Part shown: positions 47,106 to 56,053 of the stretch, in pieces | Layout of the letters: each line of letters begins with the position of its first letter | Position numbering within the stretch: the first letter of the stretch is position 1 | Assembly (NCBI GenBank): GCA_029227815.1 | Contig: CP118523.1 | Coordinates: forward strand, 4,092,001 to 4,156,000 | DNA: 64,000 bases | Reading direction: 5' to 3' | DNA from: Clostridiaceae bacterium M8S5 | GTDB lineage: Bacteria; Bacillota; Clostridia; Tissierellales; MCWD3 | Made by a program: the position numbers and the translations under genes | The notes under the pieces: generated by a model | The model's input: the letters and a program-made list of their open reading frames with translations, nothing else | What the model was told of the DNA's origin: nothing | Databases searched by the model: none

Positions 47106-47135
47106 CTTCAACATCTGCAAAAGCAGATGCTGAAG
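47106..47135 (-). terminator. Hairpin just after the precursor peptide gene, likely attenuator
   Basis: CTTCA-A-CATCTGC / GCAGATG-C-TGAAG, twelve pairs with one mismatch and an AAAA loop, 15 bases past the precursor stop. Only a weak T tract follows on the minus strand, so partial read-through to ccpM is likely. This is the common way to make more precursor than enzyme. Confidence 0.65.
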
Positions 47136-47150
47136 CATATTATATTTAAC

Positions 47151-47327
47151 TTATTGTGAAGGAAATTCAGCTCTCTGTGATGGTCTTACCGATTTTTCAT
47201 AATCCCACATTTCCCCCATACCTGGAGTACAACCAACAGTACAATAACCTCCACATATAGTACAAGCAGCCTTATGGTATGCATTAAAACTATCGCTCAT
47301 ATTGCTTTTTCCTAAAGTCTTTTTCAT
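47151..47327 (-). CDS. Cys-rich ribosomal peptide precursor (CLI_3235-like)
   Basis: A 58-residue peptide. The N-terminus MKKTLGKSNMSDSFNAYHKA acts as a leader; the core AACTICGGYCTVGCTPGMGE has four cysteines spaced C-x2-C-x3-C-x3-C (residues 22, 25, 29, 33); the C-terminus is MWDYEKSVRPSQRAEFPSQ. The RBS is GGAGGG, 5-6 bases before ATG 47327. It precedes ccpM on the same strand and resembles clostridial bacteriocin-type precursors of the CLI_3235 family. I found it by reading the gap; short frames are easily missed. The modified product and activity are unknown. Confidence 0.85.
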   Translation of the reverse strand: MKKTLGKSNMSDSFNAYHKAACTICGGYCTVGCTPGMGEMWDYEKSVRPSQRAEFPSQ

Positions 47328-47396
47328 AATTACCCTCCTACTTAAATTTTTAATGAATATTCAATTTGCTAGTTATATAAATATATTAATATAAAC

Positions 47397-47414
47397 TAGG
47401 AGTCGTCACTCCTA
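47397..47414 (-). promoter_or_regulatory. Leader hairpin of the precursor mRNA
   Basis: TAGGAGT/ACTCCTA, seven perfect pairs with a 4-base loop, within the roughly 158-base 5' leader of the precursor. It may protect the mRNA or bind a regulator. Confidence 0.55.
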
Positions 47415-47491
47415 ACTCTAGCCGATTTTAATTCCAATATAATTTATATAGAATAATATAAAAATTATAAATAATAATTTGTAATAGGTAC

Positions 47492-47520
47492 ATATTACTA
47501 TATAAACTAATTTTTGTCAA
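47492..47520 (-). promoter_or_regulatory. SigA promoter of the peptide precursor
   Basis: On the minus strand TTGACA (complement of 47515-47520), 17-base spacer, TAATAT (complement of 47492-47497). Transcription would start near 47485, giving a long leader before the precursor ATG. Confidence 0.8.
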
Positions 47521-47600
47521 TAGGAATTTATATGTCTTTTTCTCCACTAAATATTATTAATGTGTTAGCTAGTGACTATAAATTTATATCATCTAAACAA

Positions 47601-48785
47601 CTACCTTCTACTATTAAATATCTCTTTGACCTGTATAGCATCTTTGTCCCCTCTACCAGATAGGTTTACTATGATCACTTTATCTTTTGGTAGTTTTTTA
47701 GCTAGTTTGACTCCATACGCTATTGCATGAGAACTTTCTAATGCTGGTATTATTCCTTCTGTTCTGCTTAATAGGCTAAATGCCTCTAATGCTTCTTCGT
47801 CTGTTATTGCAACATACTCTGCTCTGCTGGTTTTCTTATAATAACAATGCTCTGGCCCAACTCCTGGATAATCTAGCCCTGCTGCTATTGAATGTACCGG
47901 TAAATCATCTCCATTTTTATCTTGTATTGTATAACACTTAAACCCATGAATGATACCTGTTGTACCTTTGCTAATTGATGATGCATGTTCGTTTGTATCT
48001 AATCCTAAACCAGCTGGTTCTACTCCCACTATTTTAACTTGTTTATCATCATAAAATGGATTAAATAATCCTATTGCATTGCTTCCTCCTCCTACACATG
48101 CTACTATATAATCTGGCAATCTACCCTCTTTTTCAAGTATTTGTTTTCTAGCCTCTTCTCCTATAACACTTTGAAACTCTCTAACCATAATAGGATATGG
48201 ATGAGGTCCTACTGCTGACCCTAGCACATAAAATGTATCCTCACTGTTTTTTACAAAATCATCAAGTGCAGCATCAACAGCATCTTTGAGTGTTTTTCTT
48301 CCTTTTGTCACAGGTATTACTTTAGCGCCCAGCAGCTCCATTCTGAACACATTCAAACTTTGTCTTTTCATATCGACTTCTCCCATGTACACAGTACACT
48401 CTATATCAAATAGTGCACAAGCCGTAGCTGTTGCAACACCATGTTGCCCTGCTCCTGTTTCTGCTATAATCCTCTTTTTGCCCATTTTTTTAGCTAACAG
48501 TACTTGCCCTATAGCATTATTTATTTTATGTGCCCCTGTATGATTTAAGTCTTCTCTTTTAAGATAAATCTTTGCTCCACCTGCATTTTCACTCAGATTT
48601 TTAGCATAATATAGTGGATTAGCTCTTCCAATATAATCTTTTTGATAATATTCTAATTCTCTTAAAAAATCCTCGTCTTTAATATAGTATAAAAATGCTC
48701 GCTCTACATCTTTGAGTACCTTACCTAAATCTTCTTGAACATAAGCTCCTCCAAATTCTCCAAAATAACCATCTTGATTTTTCAT
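47601..48785 (-). CDS. trpB: Tryptophan synthase beta chain
   Basis: A 394-residue PLP enzyme that joins indole and serine. Visible: [16 protein letters not shown] at the start, the PLP lysine in [20 protein letters not shown], the catalytic Glu in [15 protein letters not shown], and the phosphate loop [12 protein letters not shown]. Length is typical of TrpB1. No trpA is adjacent. A T-box with a TGG specifier upstream means expression rises when charged tRNA-Trp falls. It could use imported or salvaged indole. Followed by no clear terminator. Confidence 0.97.
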   Translation of the reverse strand: MKNQDGYFGEFGGAYVQEDLGKVLKDVERAFLYYIKDEDFLRELEYYQKDYIGRANPLYYAKNLSENAGGAKIYLKREDLNHTGAHKINNAIGQVLLAKKMGKKRIIAETGAGQHGVATATACALFDIECTVYMGEVDMKRQSLNVFRMELLGAKVIPVTKGRKTLKDAVDAALDDFVKNSEDTFYVLGSAVGPHPYPIMVREFQSVIGEEARKQILEKEGRLPDYIVACVGGGSNAIGLFNPFYDDKQVKIVGVEPAGLGLDTNEHASSISKGTTGIIHGFKCYTIQDKNGDDLPVHSIAAGLDYPGVGPEHCYYKKTSRAEYVAITDEEALEAFSLLSRTEGIIPALESSHAIAYGVKLAKKLPKDKVIIVNLSGRGDKDAIQVKEIFNSRR

Positions 48786-48874
48786 CGTAATTCCTCCTGT
48801 ATTTTATTTATTTAAAACACGAAAGTATTAGTATGTGAATATTATTCATAAAACTCTGTATTAGAATAAGCATC

Positions 48875-49140
48875 AAAAAAGCCCTCTACATACCTATTCA
48901 GTATATAGAGGGCGAATATATCCGCGTTGCCACCTCTTTTGTAGCACAAAAAAACTACATCTCTACAATACGGGACTTTATCGTCCGATATTTGATCTCT
49001 GTAACGGGAGAACCCGTGTCGCATACTATACTTCAGCTTCCACTCATGAGTCCATTCAATCTGTTTCATTACACAAGCTCTCACCACCACTTGCTCTCTG
49101 TAGCAACTTAACAAATCTACTACTCTCAATCGACGTTTTA
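48875..49140 (-). promoter_or_regulatory. T-box leader, tryptophan specifier, upstream of trpB
   Basis: Minus strand has T-box GGTGGCAACGCGG (complement of 48922-48934) and terminator GCCCTCTA/TAGAGGGC with six Ts (48875-48913). The specifier TGG (complement of 49052-49054) is in GAATGGACTC. This fits tRNA-Trp control of trpB. A 95-codon frame across it is not a gene. Confidence 0.95.
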
Positions 49141-49152
49141 AATATTAAACAC

Positions 49153-49181
49153 ATTTTAATACATAACTATTTTTTTGTCAA
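49153..49181 (-). promoter_or_regulatory. SigA promoter of the trpB T-box leader
   Basis: Minus strand TTGACA (complement of 49176-49181), 17 bases, TAAAAT (complement of 49153-49158). Confidence 0.8.
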
Positions 49182-49290
49182 TGATTTATTTTTATGTCTA
49201 ATATAAAAGTTGCTCTACATTTATATCTGCTTTCACCCTTTATATTTAATACCCATCGCATAAATAACGATCCTAAAATTTTTCATACTA

Positions 49291-49328
49291 AAACCCCTTT
49301 ATATACCTGTTAAATATACAAAAGGGTC
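49291..49328 (-). terminator. Terminator of pyc
   Basis: CCCTTTTGTATA/TATATAAAGGGG stem, followed on the minus strand by TTTTAG. It lies 48 bases past the pyc stop. Confidence 0.75.
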
Positions 49329-49375
49329 TTATATTTTGTCAACTTTGAATAAGATTTCTTTTTTGATTCTTTGTT

Positions 49376-52300
49376 TTACTTTAACTTTATTAACAATTCT
49401 CCTGATTTAACTTGCTGATTTTCTTTTACTGCTATAATATCAACAACGCCACCCACAGTTGCGGTTATATTTGTCTCCATTTTCATTGCTTCTATTACTA
49501 TAAGAGGTTGATTTTCTTTTACTTCTTCACCCTCGTTAACTAATATTTTTACGACTGTTCCTGGGATACTAGAACCTATTTCTAAATCATTTTCATCATC
49601 TGCCATTTGCGTAAATGAAGTTTCTTTTTTGCTATTATCAGCAGCTTTATCATGTATTTTGATCTCTCTACGATTTCCATTAATCTCAAAGTTAACACTT
49701 CTATTTCCCTCTTCGTCAATCTTTCCTACTTCAAGTAATTTTATTACTAATCTCTTACCTTCCGCTATTTCTACCTCACTTGTTTCTCCTTCATATAAAC
49801 CATGGAAAAATACATCACTGCCTACTTTACTCAAATCTCCGTATTTGTCTACTTTTTTAAGATAGTCTTCAAACACCTTTGGATAAAGTGCATAACTCAG
49901 AAGTTCTTGTTCATCGAAATTTCTACCATATTTATCTTCTAAATAGCTCTTTATCTTATCGAAATCTTCATCTTCTAGTAACTCTCCTGGTCTACATGTT
50001 ATTGGCTCTTTTCCTTTTAATACAATCTCCTGTAGTTCTTTTGGAAAACCTCCAGTTGGCTGACCTATCATTCCTTCAAAATAATCAACTACCGAATCTG
50101 GAAACGCCATGTTTTTTCCTTTTGTGTATATACTTTTTTCGTCTAAATCGTTTTGAACCATAAATATTGCTAAATCTCCCACTACTTTAGAAGATGGTGT
50201 TACTTTTATTATGTCTCCTAGCATTTCATTAACTTTTTTATAAGTTTCTTTAACTTCTTTAAATTTATGTCCTAAGCCAAAACTTGATACTTGAGGTTTA
50301 AGATTTGAGTATTGTCCTCCTGGCAATTCGTATTTATATATCTCAGCTGTAGCTGATTTTAAATCTGACTCAAACTCATCATATACTGGTCTTACTGCAC
50401 TCCAGTAATCAGATAATTTCTGTATGTCATCTAATTTAATCCCTGTTTGTCTTTCTGTATTCTCTAATGCTGCAACAACTGAGTTTAGAGCTGGCTGACT
50501 AGTAAGTCCTGACATGCCGTTAAATGCTGTATCAACTATATCCACTCCTGCTTCTGCTGCCATCAACACTGTTGCTACGCCATTTCCACTGGTATCATGA
50601 GTGTGTAAATGTATAGGTATAGATATTTCTTTTTTGAGTTCTTTTATGAGTTTATATGCAGCATGTGGCTTGAGTAATGCTGACATATCCTTTATACCTA
50701 ATATATGAACTCCCATCTTTTCTAACTCTTTTGCCATATTTATATAGTACTGGAGTGTATATTTATCTCTTTTCACATCAAGTATATCACCTGTATAGCA
50801 GATACAGGCTTCTGCTAATTTACCACACTCTAAAACTTCGTTAATGGCAACTTTCATTCCTTCAATCCAGTTTAATGAATCAAATATTCTAAATACATCT
50901 ATGCCTTTACAACTCGCTTGTCTTATAAATCTTCTTATCACATTATCAGGATAGTTTTTATAACCAACTCCATTTGATCCCCTAAGTAGCATCTGGAACA
51001 ATATATTAGGTATCTTTTTCCTAAGCTTATCTAATCTATCCCAAGGTGATTCATTTAAGAATCTATATGCTACATCAAATGTAGCTCCTCCCCACATCTC
51101 TACTGAGAACAGATCACTTGCAAGAACAGACGTAGATTTTGCTATTTTAGTCATGTCTCTAGTTCTCATCCTAGTAGCCATCAATGATTGGTGGGCATCT
51201 CTCATTGTTGTATCTGTGAGTAATAATTTTTTCTGGCTCTTTATAAAGTCTACTACTCCACCTGCGCCTTGCTCCTCTAATATTTGCTTAGTACCTATTC
51301 TCTTTGTTTTCTTCACTTTAGGCACTACAGGCACGTCATAGTCTTTCTTTACACCTTTTGTCTTATTTACTACTATATCACCAATATAAGTCAATAGTCT
51401 TAACTCTTTGTCTTTTCTACCAGAAGTCGACAATAATTCTGGATTGTTCTTTATAAAGCTTGTATCTGCTCTACCTCTTAAAAATTCCTCGTTGTTAAGC
51501 ACATTTATTAAAAAATCTGCATTGGTTTTAATACCTCTTATCTTTTGTTCTTTTATAGCTCTTATAGCTTTTCTTGCTGCATCTTTAAATGACCTTGATA
51601 GCGATGTAGTTTTTACTAACAAACTATCATAGTATGGACTTATTGTTCCACCTGTAAATCCATTACCACCATCTAATCTAATACCAAAACCTCCACTTGT
51701 TCTATACACATCTATCTTGCCTGTATCTGGTGCAAAGTTGTTTGACGGATCTTCTGTTGTAACTCTACATTGTATTGAGTACCCTCTTGGCTGTATGTCT
51801 TGCTGTGAATAAATGCCTATTTCATCCGATTTTAGTGAATATCCCTGTGCTATCAATATCTGACTTTGTACTATATCTATCCCTGTGACCATTTCTGTAA
51901 TTGTATGCTCTACCTGTATCCTTGGATTCATCTCTATAAAATAATGGTTTCCGTATTTGTCTATCAAGAACTCTACTGTTCCTGCATTTAAATAATCTAC
52001 CGCTTTGGCTATTTTTATAGCATCCTCGCATATTTGATTTCTCTTATCCTCTGATAATGAAAAGGCTGGTGTGTATTCGATAAGCTTTTGGTGTCTTCTT
52101 TGTATTGAACAATCTCTTTCGTATAGATGCACTATATTTCCGTATTTGTCACCTAATATTTGCACTTCTATATGCTTTGGGTTTTCTAGATATTTTTCAA
52201 TAAAAATATCGTCTATTCCGAATGCCTTTTTCGCTTCGTTTTTAGCACTTATAAATTCACTTAACAGTTCTTCTGGTTCTTTTACTATCCTCATTCCTCT

Positions 52301-52807
52301 ACCACCGCCACCTGCGGCAGCTTTAAGTATCACTGGATAACCACATTGCTCTGCAAAACTAATAGCTTCTTCATCAGACTTGATAGGCTTTTCAACACCT
52401 GGTATTGTTGGTACATTTACTTTTTTAGCCACTATTTTGGATTTGATTTTATCGCCCATCTTATCCATCATTTCATGTGTCGGCCCTATAAACTCTATAT
52501 CTGCTTGTTTACATTTGCGTGCAAACTCTGCATTCTCAGATAAAAAACCATAGCCTGGATGTATTGCATCTACACCTTTTTTACGAGCTAACTTTATTAT
52601 CTCATCTATATCTAGATAAGATTCCACCGGTCCTTTATTTTTCCCTACTAAATATGACTCATCTGCTTTAGTCCTAAACAATGATAATTTGTCTTCTTCT
52701 GAATATATGGCAACGGTTCTTATTCCTAATTCACTACATGCTCTAAACACTCTTATTGCTATTTCGCCTCTATTGGCTACTAATATTCTCTTGAATCTTT
52801 TTATCAT
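49376..52807 (-). CDS. pyc: Pyruvate carboxylase
   Basis: A 1143-residue biotin enzyme that carboxylates pyruvate to oxaloacetate. Order: biotin carboxylase (1-450; FKRILVANRGEIAIRVFRAC, ATP loop KAAAGGGGRGMRIV, FIEMNPRIQVEHTITE), carboxyltransferase (about 530-830; LLTDTTMRDAHQSLMATRMR, HLHTHDTSGNG), PYC/OADA domain, and biotinyl domain with the target lysine in VIEAMKMETNI near the C-terminus. Full length and single chain. RBS GGGAGG before ATG. Anaplerotic supply of oxaloacetate. Confidence 0.98.
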   Translation of the reverse strand: MIKRFKRILVANRGEIAIRVFRACSELGIRTVAIYSEEDKLSLFRTKADESYLVGKNKGPVESYLDIDEIIKLARKKGVDAIHPGYGFLSENAEFARKCKQADIEFIGPTHEMMDKMGDKIKSKIVAKKVNVPTIPGVEKPIKSDEEAISFAEQCGYPVILKAAAGGGGRGMRIVKEPEELLSEFISAKNEAKKAFGIDDIFIEKYLENPKHIEVQILGDKYGNIVHLYERDCSIQRRHQKLIEYTPAFSLSEDKRNQICEDAIKIAKAVDYLNAGTVEFLIDKYGNHYFIEMNPRIQVEHTITEMVTGIDIVQSQILIAQGYSLKSDEIGIYSQQDIQPRGYSIQCRVTTEDPSNNFAPDTGKIDVYRTSGGFGIRLDGGNGFTGGTISPYYDSLLVKTTSLSRSFKDAARKAIRAIKEQKIRGIKTNADFLINVLNNEEFLRGRADTSFIKNNPELLSTSGRKDKELRLLTYIGDIVVNKTKGVKKDYDVPVVPKVKKTKRIGTKQILEEQGAGGVVDFIKSQKKLLLTDTTMRDAHQSLMATRMRTRDMTKIAKSTSVLASDLFSVEMWGGATFDVAYRFLNESPWDRLDKLRKKIPNILFQMLLRGSNGVGYKNYPDNVIRRFIRQASCKGIDVFRIFDSLNWIEGMKVAINEVLECGKLAEACICYTGDILDVKRDKYTLQYYINMAKELEKMGVHILGIKDMSALLKPHAAYKLIKELKKEISIPIHLHTHDTSGNGVATVLMAAEAGVDIVDTAFNGMSGLTSQPALNSVVAALENTERQTGIKLDDIQKLSDYWSAVRPVYDEFESDLKSATAEIYKYELPGGQYSNLKPQVSSFGLGHKFKEVKETYKKVNEMLGDIIKVTPSSKVVGDLAIFMVQNDLDEKSIYTKGKNMAFPDSVVDYFEGMIGQPTGGFPKELQEIVLKGKEPITCRPGELLEDEDFDKIKSYLEDKYGRNFDEQELLSYALYPKVFEDYLKKVDKYGDLSKVGSDVFFHGLYEGETSEVEIAEGKRLVIKLLEVGKIDEEGNRSVNFEINGNRREIKIHDKAADNSKKETSFTQMADDENDLEIGSSIPGTVVKILVNEGEEVKENQPLIVIEAMKMETNITATVGGVVDIIAVKENQQVKSGELLIKLK

Positions 52808-53110
52808 TTACATTCCTCCCTTACTTATATTTTTCTATATTCAATTCTTCTAACTATTCAACATATATCGGACTCACTTTAGTTAGGTTTAGTTTTAAAT
52901 TGTTAAACTATATTCAGTAAATAATATCTTATACTATTACTTTTATTAACTTTTTGCTGTATTAATATATTATACACTAATGAATAAAGAAATGTATTAT
53001 TATTCAAAAACTCAGTTGAATCACCTGTGCTTTTTTATAGATGCAAAACAAAATAAAGCCATCATTAATTTGGCTTTATTTTGTTAGGCTAAATTTATAT
53101 TTTATTAATT
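52808..53110. other. Short gene-free stretch upstream of pyc
   Basis: About 300 bases without a gene. It contains the bidirectional hairpin at 53047-53085. A clear pyc promoter was not found. Confidence 0.5.
53047..53085 (-). terminator. Terminator of the HD phosphohydrolase gene
   Basis: AACAAAATAAAGCCA/TGGCTTTATTTTGTT, fifteen perfect pairs around a 9-base loop; the T-rich right arm provides the tail on either strand. It is 25 bases past the stop at 53111. Confidence 0.85.
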
Positions 53111-53776
53111 TTATTCTGTGCCAGTTATCTCATTTTTCAATCTTTCATAAAATTTATTCATATATTCCAGTCTCTCTAATGCTATTTCTTTGCCTTTGGT
53201 TGTATGCATCTGACTAGGTATCTTCTTGAATTTTAGTTCGTACTCAATTATCGGTGAGTGTTTACTTAAGTCTTTTAGTCTACCATTTTCTGTGATATTG
53301 TTTTTTATGTATTCCTCTAGTGGTTCATCTATCATTAGCCTTTGCCTGAATTGTCCTGATAGCATAAAGCATCGTGCTATCCCAACTGCGCCTATAGCAT
53401 CTATTTTATCTGCATCATATAATATCTTAGCTTCTTTACTATTTGGTAGGTTGCCTGTTCTAAATCTATGTGTTGTTATGCAATGCTTTACTTTCTTTAT
53501 AAAAGCATCTTCATATCCAAGCTCTGATAGTAAATCCTCTGCCATCTGCCCTCCGAGTATTGCATGATCTACTTTACCCGTTATATCTTTGCTTTCTTTT
53601 ACTCTAGCAATATCATGCAATAATGCTGAAATACTAAGCACCTCTATATCCACATCTTCTTCACCACTTGCTATTAACTTACACAGATTATATACTCGCA
53701 TAACATGATCTATCTTATGAGCTGAGCAAGACAATTCTTCGTTTACAATGTCCAATATTTTCTGATATTTTTCCAT
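53111..53776 (-). CDS. HD-domain phosphohydrolase
   Basis: A 221-residue metal-dependent phosphohydrolase. The HD motif set is visible: H in CSAHKIDHVMRVYN, HD in SALLHDIARV, H in KVDHAILGGQMAEDLL, H in KHCITTHRF, D in ILYDADKIDAIGAVGIAR. Family members act on nucleotides or cyclic dinucleotides; substrate unknown. It appears monocistronic, with its own terminator, and lies downstream of the cofactor operon on the same strand. Confidence 0.93.
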   Translation of the reverse strand: MEKYQKILDIVNEELSCSAHKIDHVMRVYNLCKLIASGEEDVDIEVLSISALLHDIARVKESKDITGKVDHAILGGQMAEDLLSELGYEDAFIKKVKHCITTHRFRTGNLPNSKEAKILYDADKIDAIGAVGIARCFMLSGQFRQRLMIDEPLEEYIKNNITENGRLKDLSKHSPIIEYELKFKKIPSQMHTTKGKEIALERLEYMNKFYERLKNEITGTE

Positions 53777-53864
53777 GTTAACACTCCCCTCTAATCGAAC
53801 TTTTGTTCTTATTATATTCTATAATGATTTCTTTGTAAAGAAGATTTGTATTGTCATCTATTAG

Positions 53865-54557
53865 CTACCAACTATTCTTTATAATATCTTTATCCACAAT
53901 AGATAGTTTTTGATTCCTTCTCCTTTCAATATCATCAAACTCTCTCAACATATATTTTTTAACGAGTACTCTATCTAGCTTTATTTTGCATATAAACATA
54001 TCGTACACATCTTTTGCAAAGCTTATCTTCCAATCTGTAAACTCTGGTCTATACGTCAATATAAACGCACATAACCTACCTATATCTTGCTCGTAGTCAC
54101 CTTTCTTGCACTCTTCAAAATCTACTGCATGTAGCTCTTTACCTATTATAAAATTACGCAGATTAACATCATACAGTATGTATTTTTCTCCTTTTATGCT
54201 GTAGCACGCTTTATAAAAATCCTCAAACCAATGACAAATATGATTTATTAGCGATTGATACTGCAAGTTATTATTTAATTCTAACTTCTCTATCCTATCT
54301 ATCAATAAATCTCCATGTATGTATTGCATAATAATATAATCGCTTTTCTTTTCATATAACAATGGGATTTTAACATTTTGCAGATTCTCTAGCCAAAATA
54401 CCTCCTTATCTCTGCACATTAACTTTTTATATACTTTTATTACACATTCTTTTTTTTCGTTTTTAAGTACGCCACTATAAACGATGTTCTTCTTACTTTT
54501 AAATCTGTGTTTCAGCTCTATGTTATTTGATAACTCTTTATTTAGCAAAATCCTCAC
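53865..54557 (-). CDS. Protein-kinase-fold (APH/LPS-kinase-like) protein, end of cofactor operon
   Basis: A 230-residue protein with a kinase-like C-lobe: IIMQYIHGDLLIDR (hinge), YILYDVNLRNFIIG (catalytic loop with D and N) and HAVDFEECKKGDYEQDIGRL (DFG-like metal Asp). The N-lobe has GVLKNEKKECVIKVYKK with the ATP lysine. It resembles aminoglycoside/lipopolysaccharide kinases, so it may phosphorylate a small molecule. It overlaps the MobB gene by 20 bases, implying a role with MobB or the cofactor. Last gene of the riboswitch operon. Confidence 0.8.
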   Translation of the reverse strand: MRILLNKELSNNIELKHRFKSKKNIVYSGVLKNEKKECVIKVYKKLMCRDKEVFWLENLQNVKIPLLYEKKSDYIIMQYIHGDLLIDRIEKLELNNNLQYQSLINHICHWFEDFYKACYSIKGEKYILYDVNLRNFIIGKELHAVDFEECKKGDYEQDIGRLCAFILTYRPEFTDWKISFAKDVYDMFICKIKLDRVLVKKYMLREFDDIERRRNQKLSIVDKDIIKNSW

Positions 54558-55296
54558 CTATTTGTATGTTTATTTTAGCGCCCTCTTTATAACCCTCTAG
54601 CTCTTTTACTACTGCAAGTACAGCGTTTCTCAGTATGTCTTGAACAAACGGAACCATCGTAATATCTTTATCTTCTATACTCAGCTTTATATTATCAGTT
54701 TTTAGTATGCAATCTTTTCTTTTGGCAATGCCTTTTATTATCATCTCACAAAGTTCCTGACAGCTATATCCACACTCACCACAACATTTTTTTGAAAAGT
54801 TTGGCAATCTTTCAAAAACCTTTTCTTCTATCAATGCTACTAGTTCTTCCACTCTATTTAATGAGTTTATAACTGGTATCCCCTTGTACTCATTTATTTG
54901 ATTTGATATTTTCCCTGATATTGCAAACACCCTATCATCTAGAAGCTTATCTATTTCGTCAGTAGTATGTGCTGTTATGATTCTTGGTGCATTTATGTCT
55001 TTAACACCCTCTAGCACAACATATTCATGGTTATATGCTTTTAATATCTTAGCTATATCTAACTTCTCTTGATATAGTATATCTGTTTCATACATTCCTC
55101 TTGCTGTTACTAGCTCTGCTCCCGCTTTCTTGTGTCTATATGTATTAGTCCCTTCTGTATCTATCTCAAATTTTTCGTAATGTATTTCTTTTACTGAACC
55201 TACTGTATATCGCTTATTTCTTAGTGCTTTGATTATATTCTCTATTGTTGTTGTCTTTCCAGATTTTGAAATGCCTATAACTGAAAATACTTTCAT
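54538..55296 (-). CDS. mobB: MobB-like molybdopterin-guanine dinucleotide protein with Cys cluster
   Basis: A 252-residue GTP-binding protein. P-loop VIGISKSGKTTTIENII at residues 5-21, then GSVKEIHYEKFEIDTEGTNT as in MobB. The C-terminal extension has CCGECGYSCQELC (about residues 172-184), suggesting an iron-sulfur or zinc site absent from classical MobB. MobB assists MobA in attaching GMP to molybdopterin. It is 13 bases after the EcfT gene, so cofactor transport and handling are co-expressed under the riboswitch. Confidence 0.9.
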   Translation of the reverse strand: MKVFSVIGISKSGKTTTIENIIKALRNKRYTVGSVKEIHYEKFEIDTEGTNTYRHKKAGAELVTARGMYETDILYQEKLDIAKILKAYNHEYVVLEGVKDINAPRIITAHTTDEIDKLLDDRVFAISGKISNQINEYKGIPVINSLNRVEELVALIEEKVFERLPNFSKKCCGECGYSCQELCEMIIKGIAKRKDCILKTDNIKLSIEDKDITMVPFVQDILRNAVLAVVKELEGYKEGAKINIQIGEDFAK

Positions 55297-55309
55297 ATCA
55301 CACCGTCCT

Positions 55310-56053
55310 TTATCTTAGCCATAGAATATATGTTATAACTATAACTATACTTATTAATGCTGTACTCAACATAACCATGTAATCTATTTTATTTAACTCT
55401 AAAATATTATAGCTAGTCCTAGTTTTATATGCTCTAAAAGCTCTTGTTTCCATTGTTATTGATAGTCTTCTTGCTTTAATCATACTCCCTGCTATTACTG
55501 GTGTAAATATATATGAGTAAATCTTGAGCTTATCTTTAAGTGATATTTTATCTATCTCTATACCCCGTAGCTGTATAGCAATCAGAGCATCTGTGAATTC
55601 CTCTTTCATTATGGGCAAAAACCTAATGCCTACAGATACCATAAAGGCTATCTCATATGGAATCTTCATCTGAACTAAGCCTTGCACTATTTCTCTATAA
55701 TTAGATGTAGATATTATAGCTGCCGATATTAACACTATAGAAAGTCTTAATATAAACATCACTGATTTCATTATTCCTCCTGTAGTTAGTAATCTAACTC
55801 CTGCAATAGATACTATACTACTACCTGATTTGGTGAATATACTCTGAACTATAGCAATTACTAATATTATTTTAAACATTCCTTTAAGTTTTTTATAATA
55901 CGAATATAAATTGCACTCAAATAACCTACATATGATTACTGATAATATCAATATGAACATCATTATATATATATCTTTGATTATTACTCCTATAGATGAT
56001 AGGCATAATACTATAAACAATTTTGTTCGTGGATCTATGTTTTTAGCTATCAT
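55310..56053 (-). CDS. ecfT: ECF transporter transmembrane component EcfT
   Basis: A 247-residue membrane protein with five to six TM segments starting IDPRTKLFIVLCLSS. The two ATPase-coupling helices end in LIAIQLRGIEI and TMETRAFRAYKTR, the latter matching the Ala-Arg-x coupling signature. It couples the two EcfA ATPases to the substrate-binding S component at 59425. It overlaps the ATPase gene upstream by 11 bases. Confidence 0.92.
   Translation of the reverse strand: MIAKNIDPRTKLFIVLCLSSIGVIIKDIYIMMFILILSVIICRLFECNLYSYYKKLKGMFKIILVIAIVQSIFTKSGSSIVSIAGVRLLTTGGIMKSVMFILRLSIVLISAAIISTSNYREIVQGLVQMKIPYEIAFMVSVGIRFLPIMKEEFTDALIAIQLRGIEIDKISLKDKLKIYSYIFTPVIAGSMIKARRLSITMETRAFRAYKTRTSYNILELNKIDYMVMLSTALISIVIVITYILWLR

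Noticed and set aside
48842..49129. 95-codon open frame upstream of trpB
   Set aside because: It lies wholly within the Trp T-box leader and terminator; its sequence is that of structured RNA and has no protein family look.
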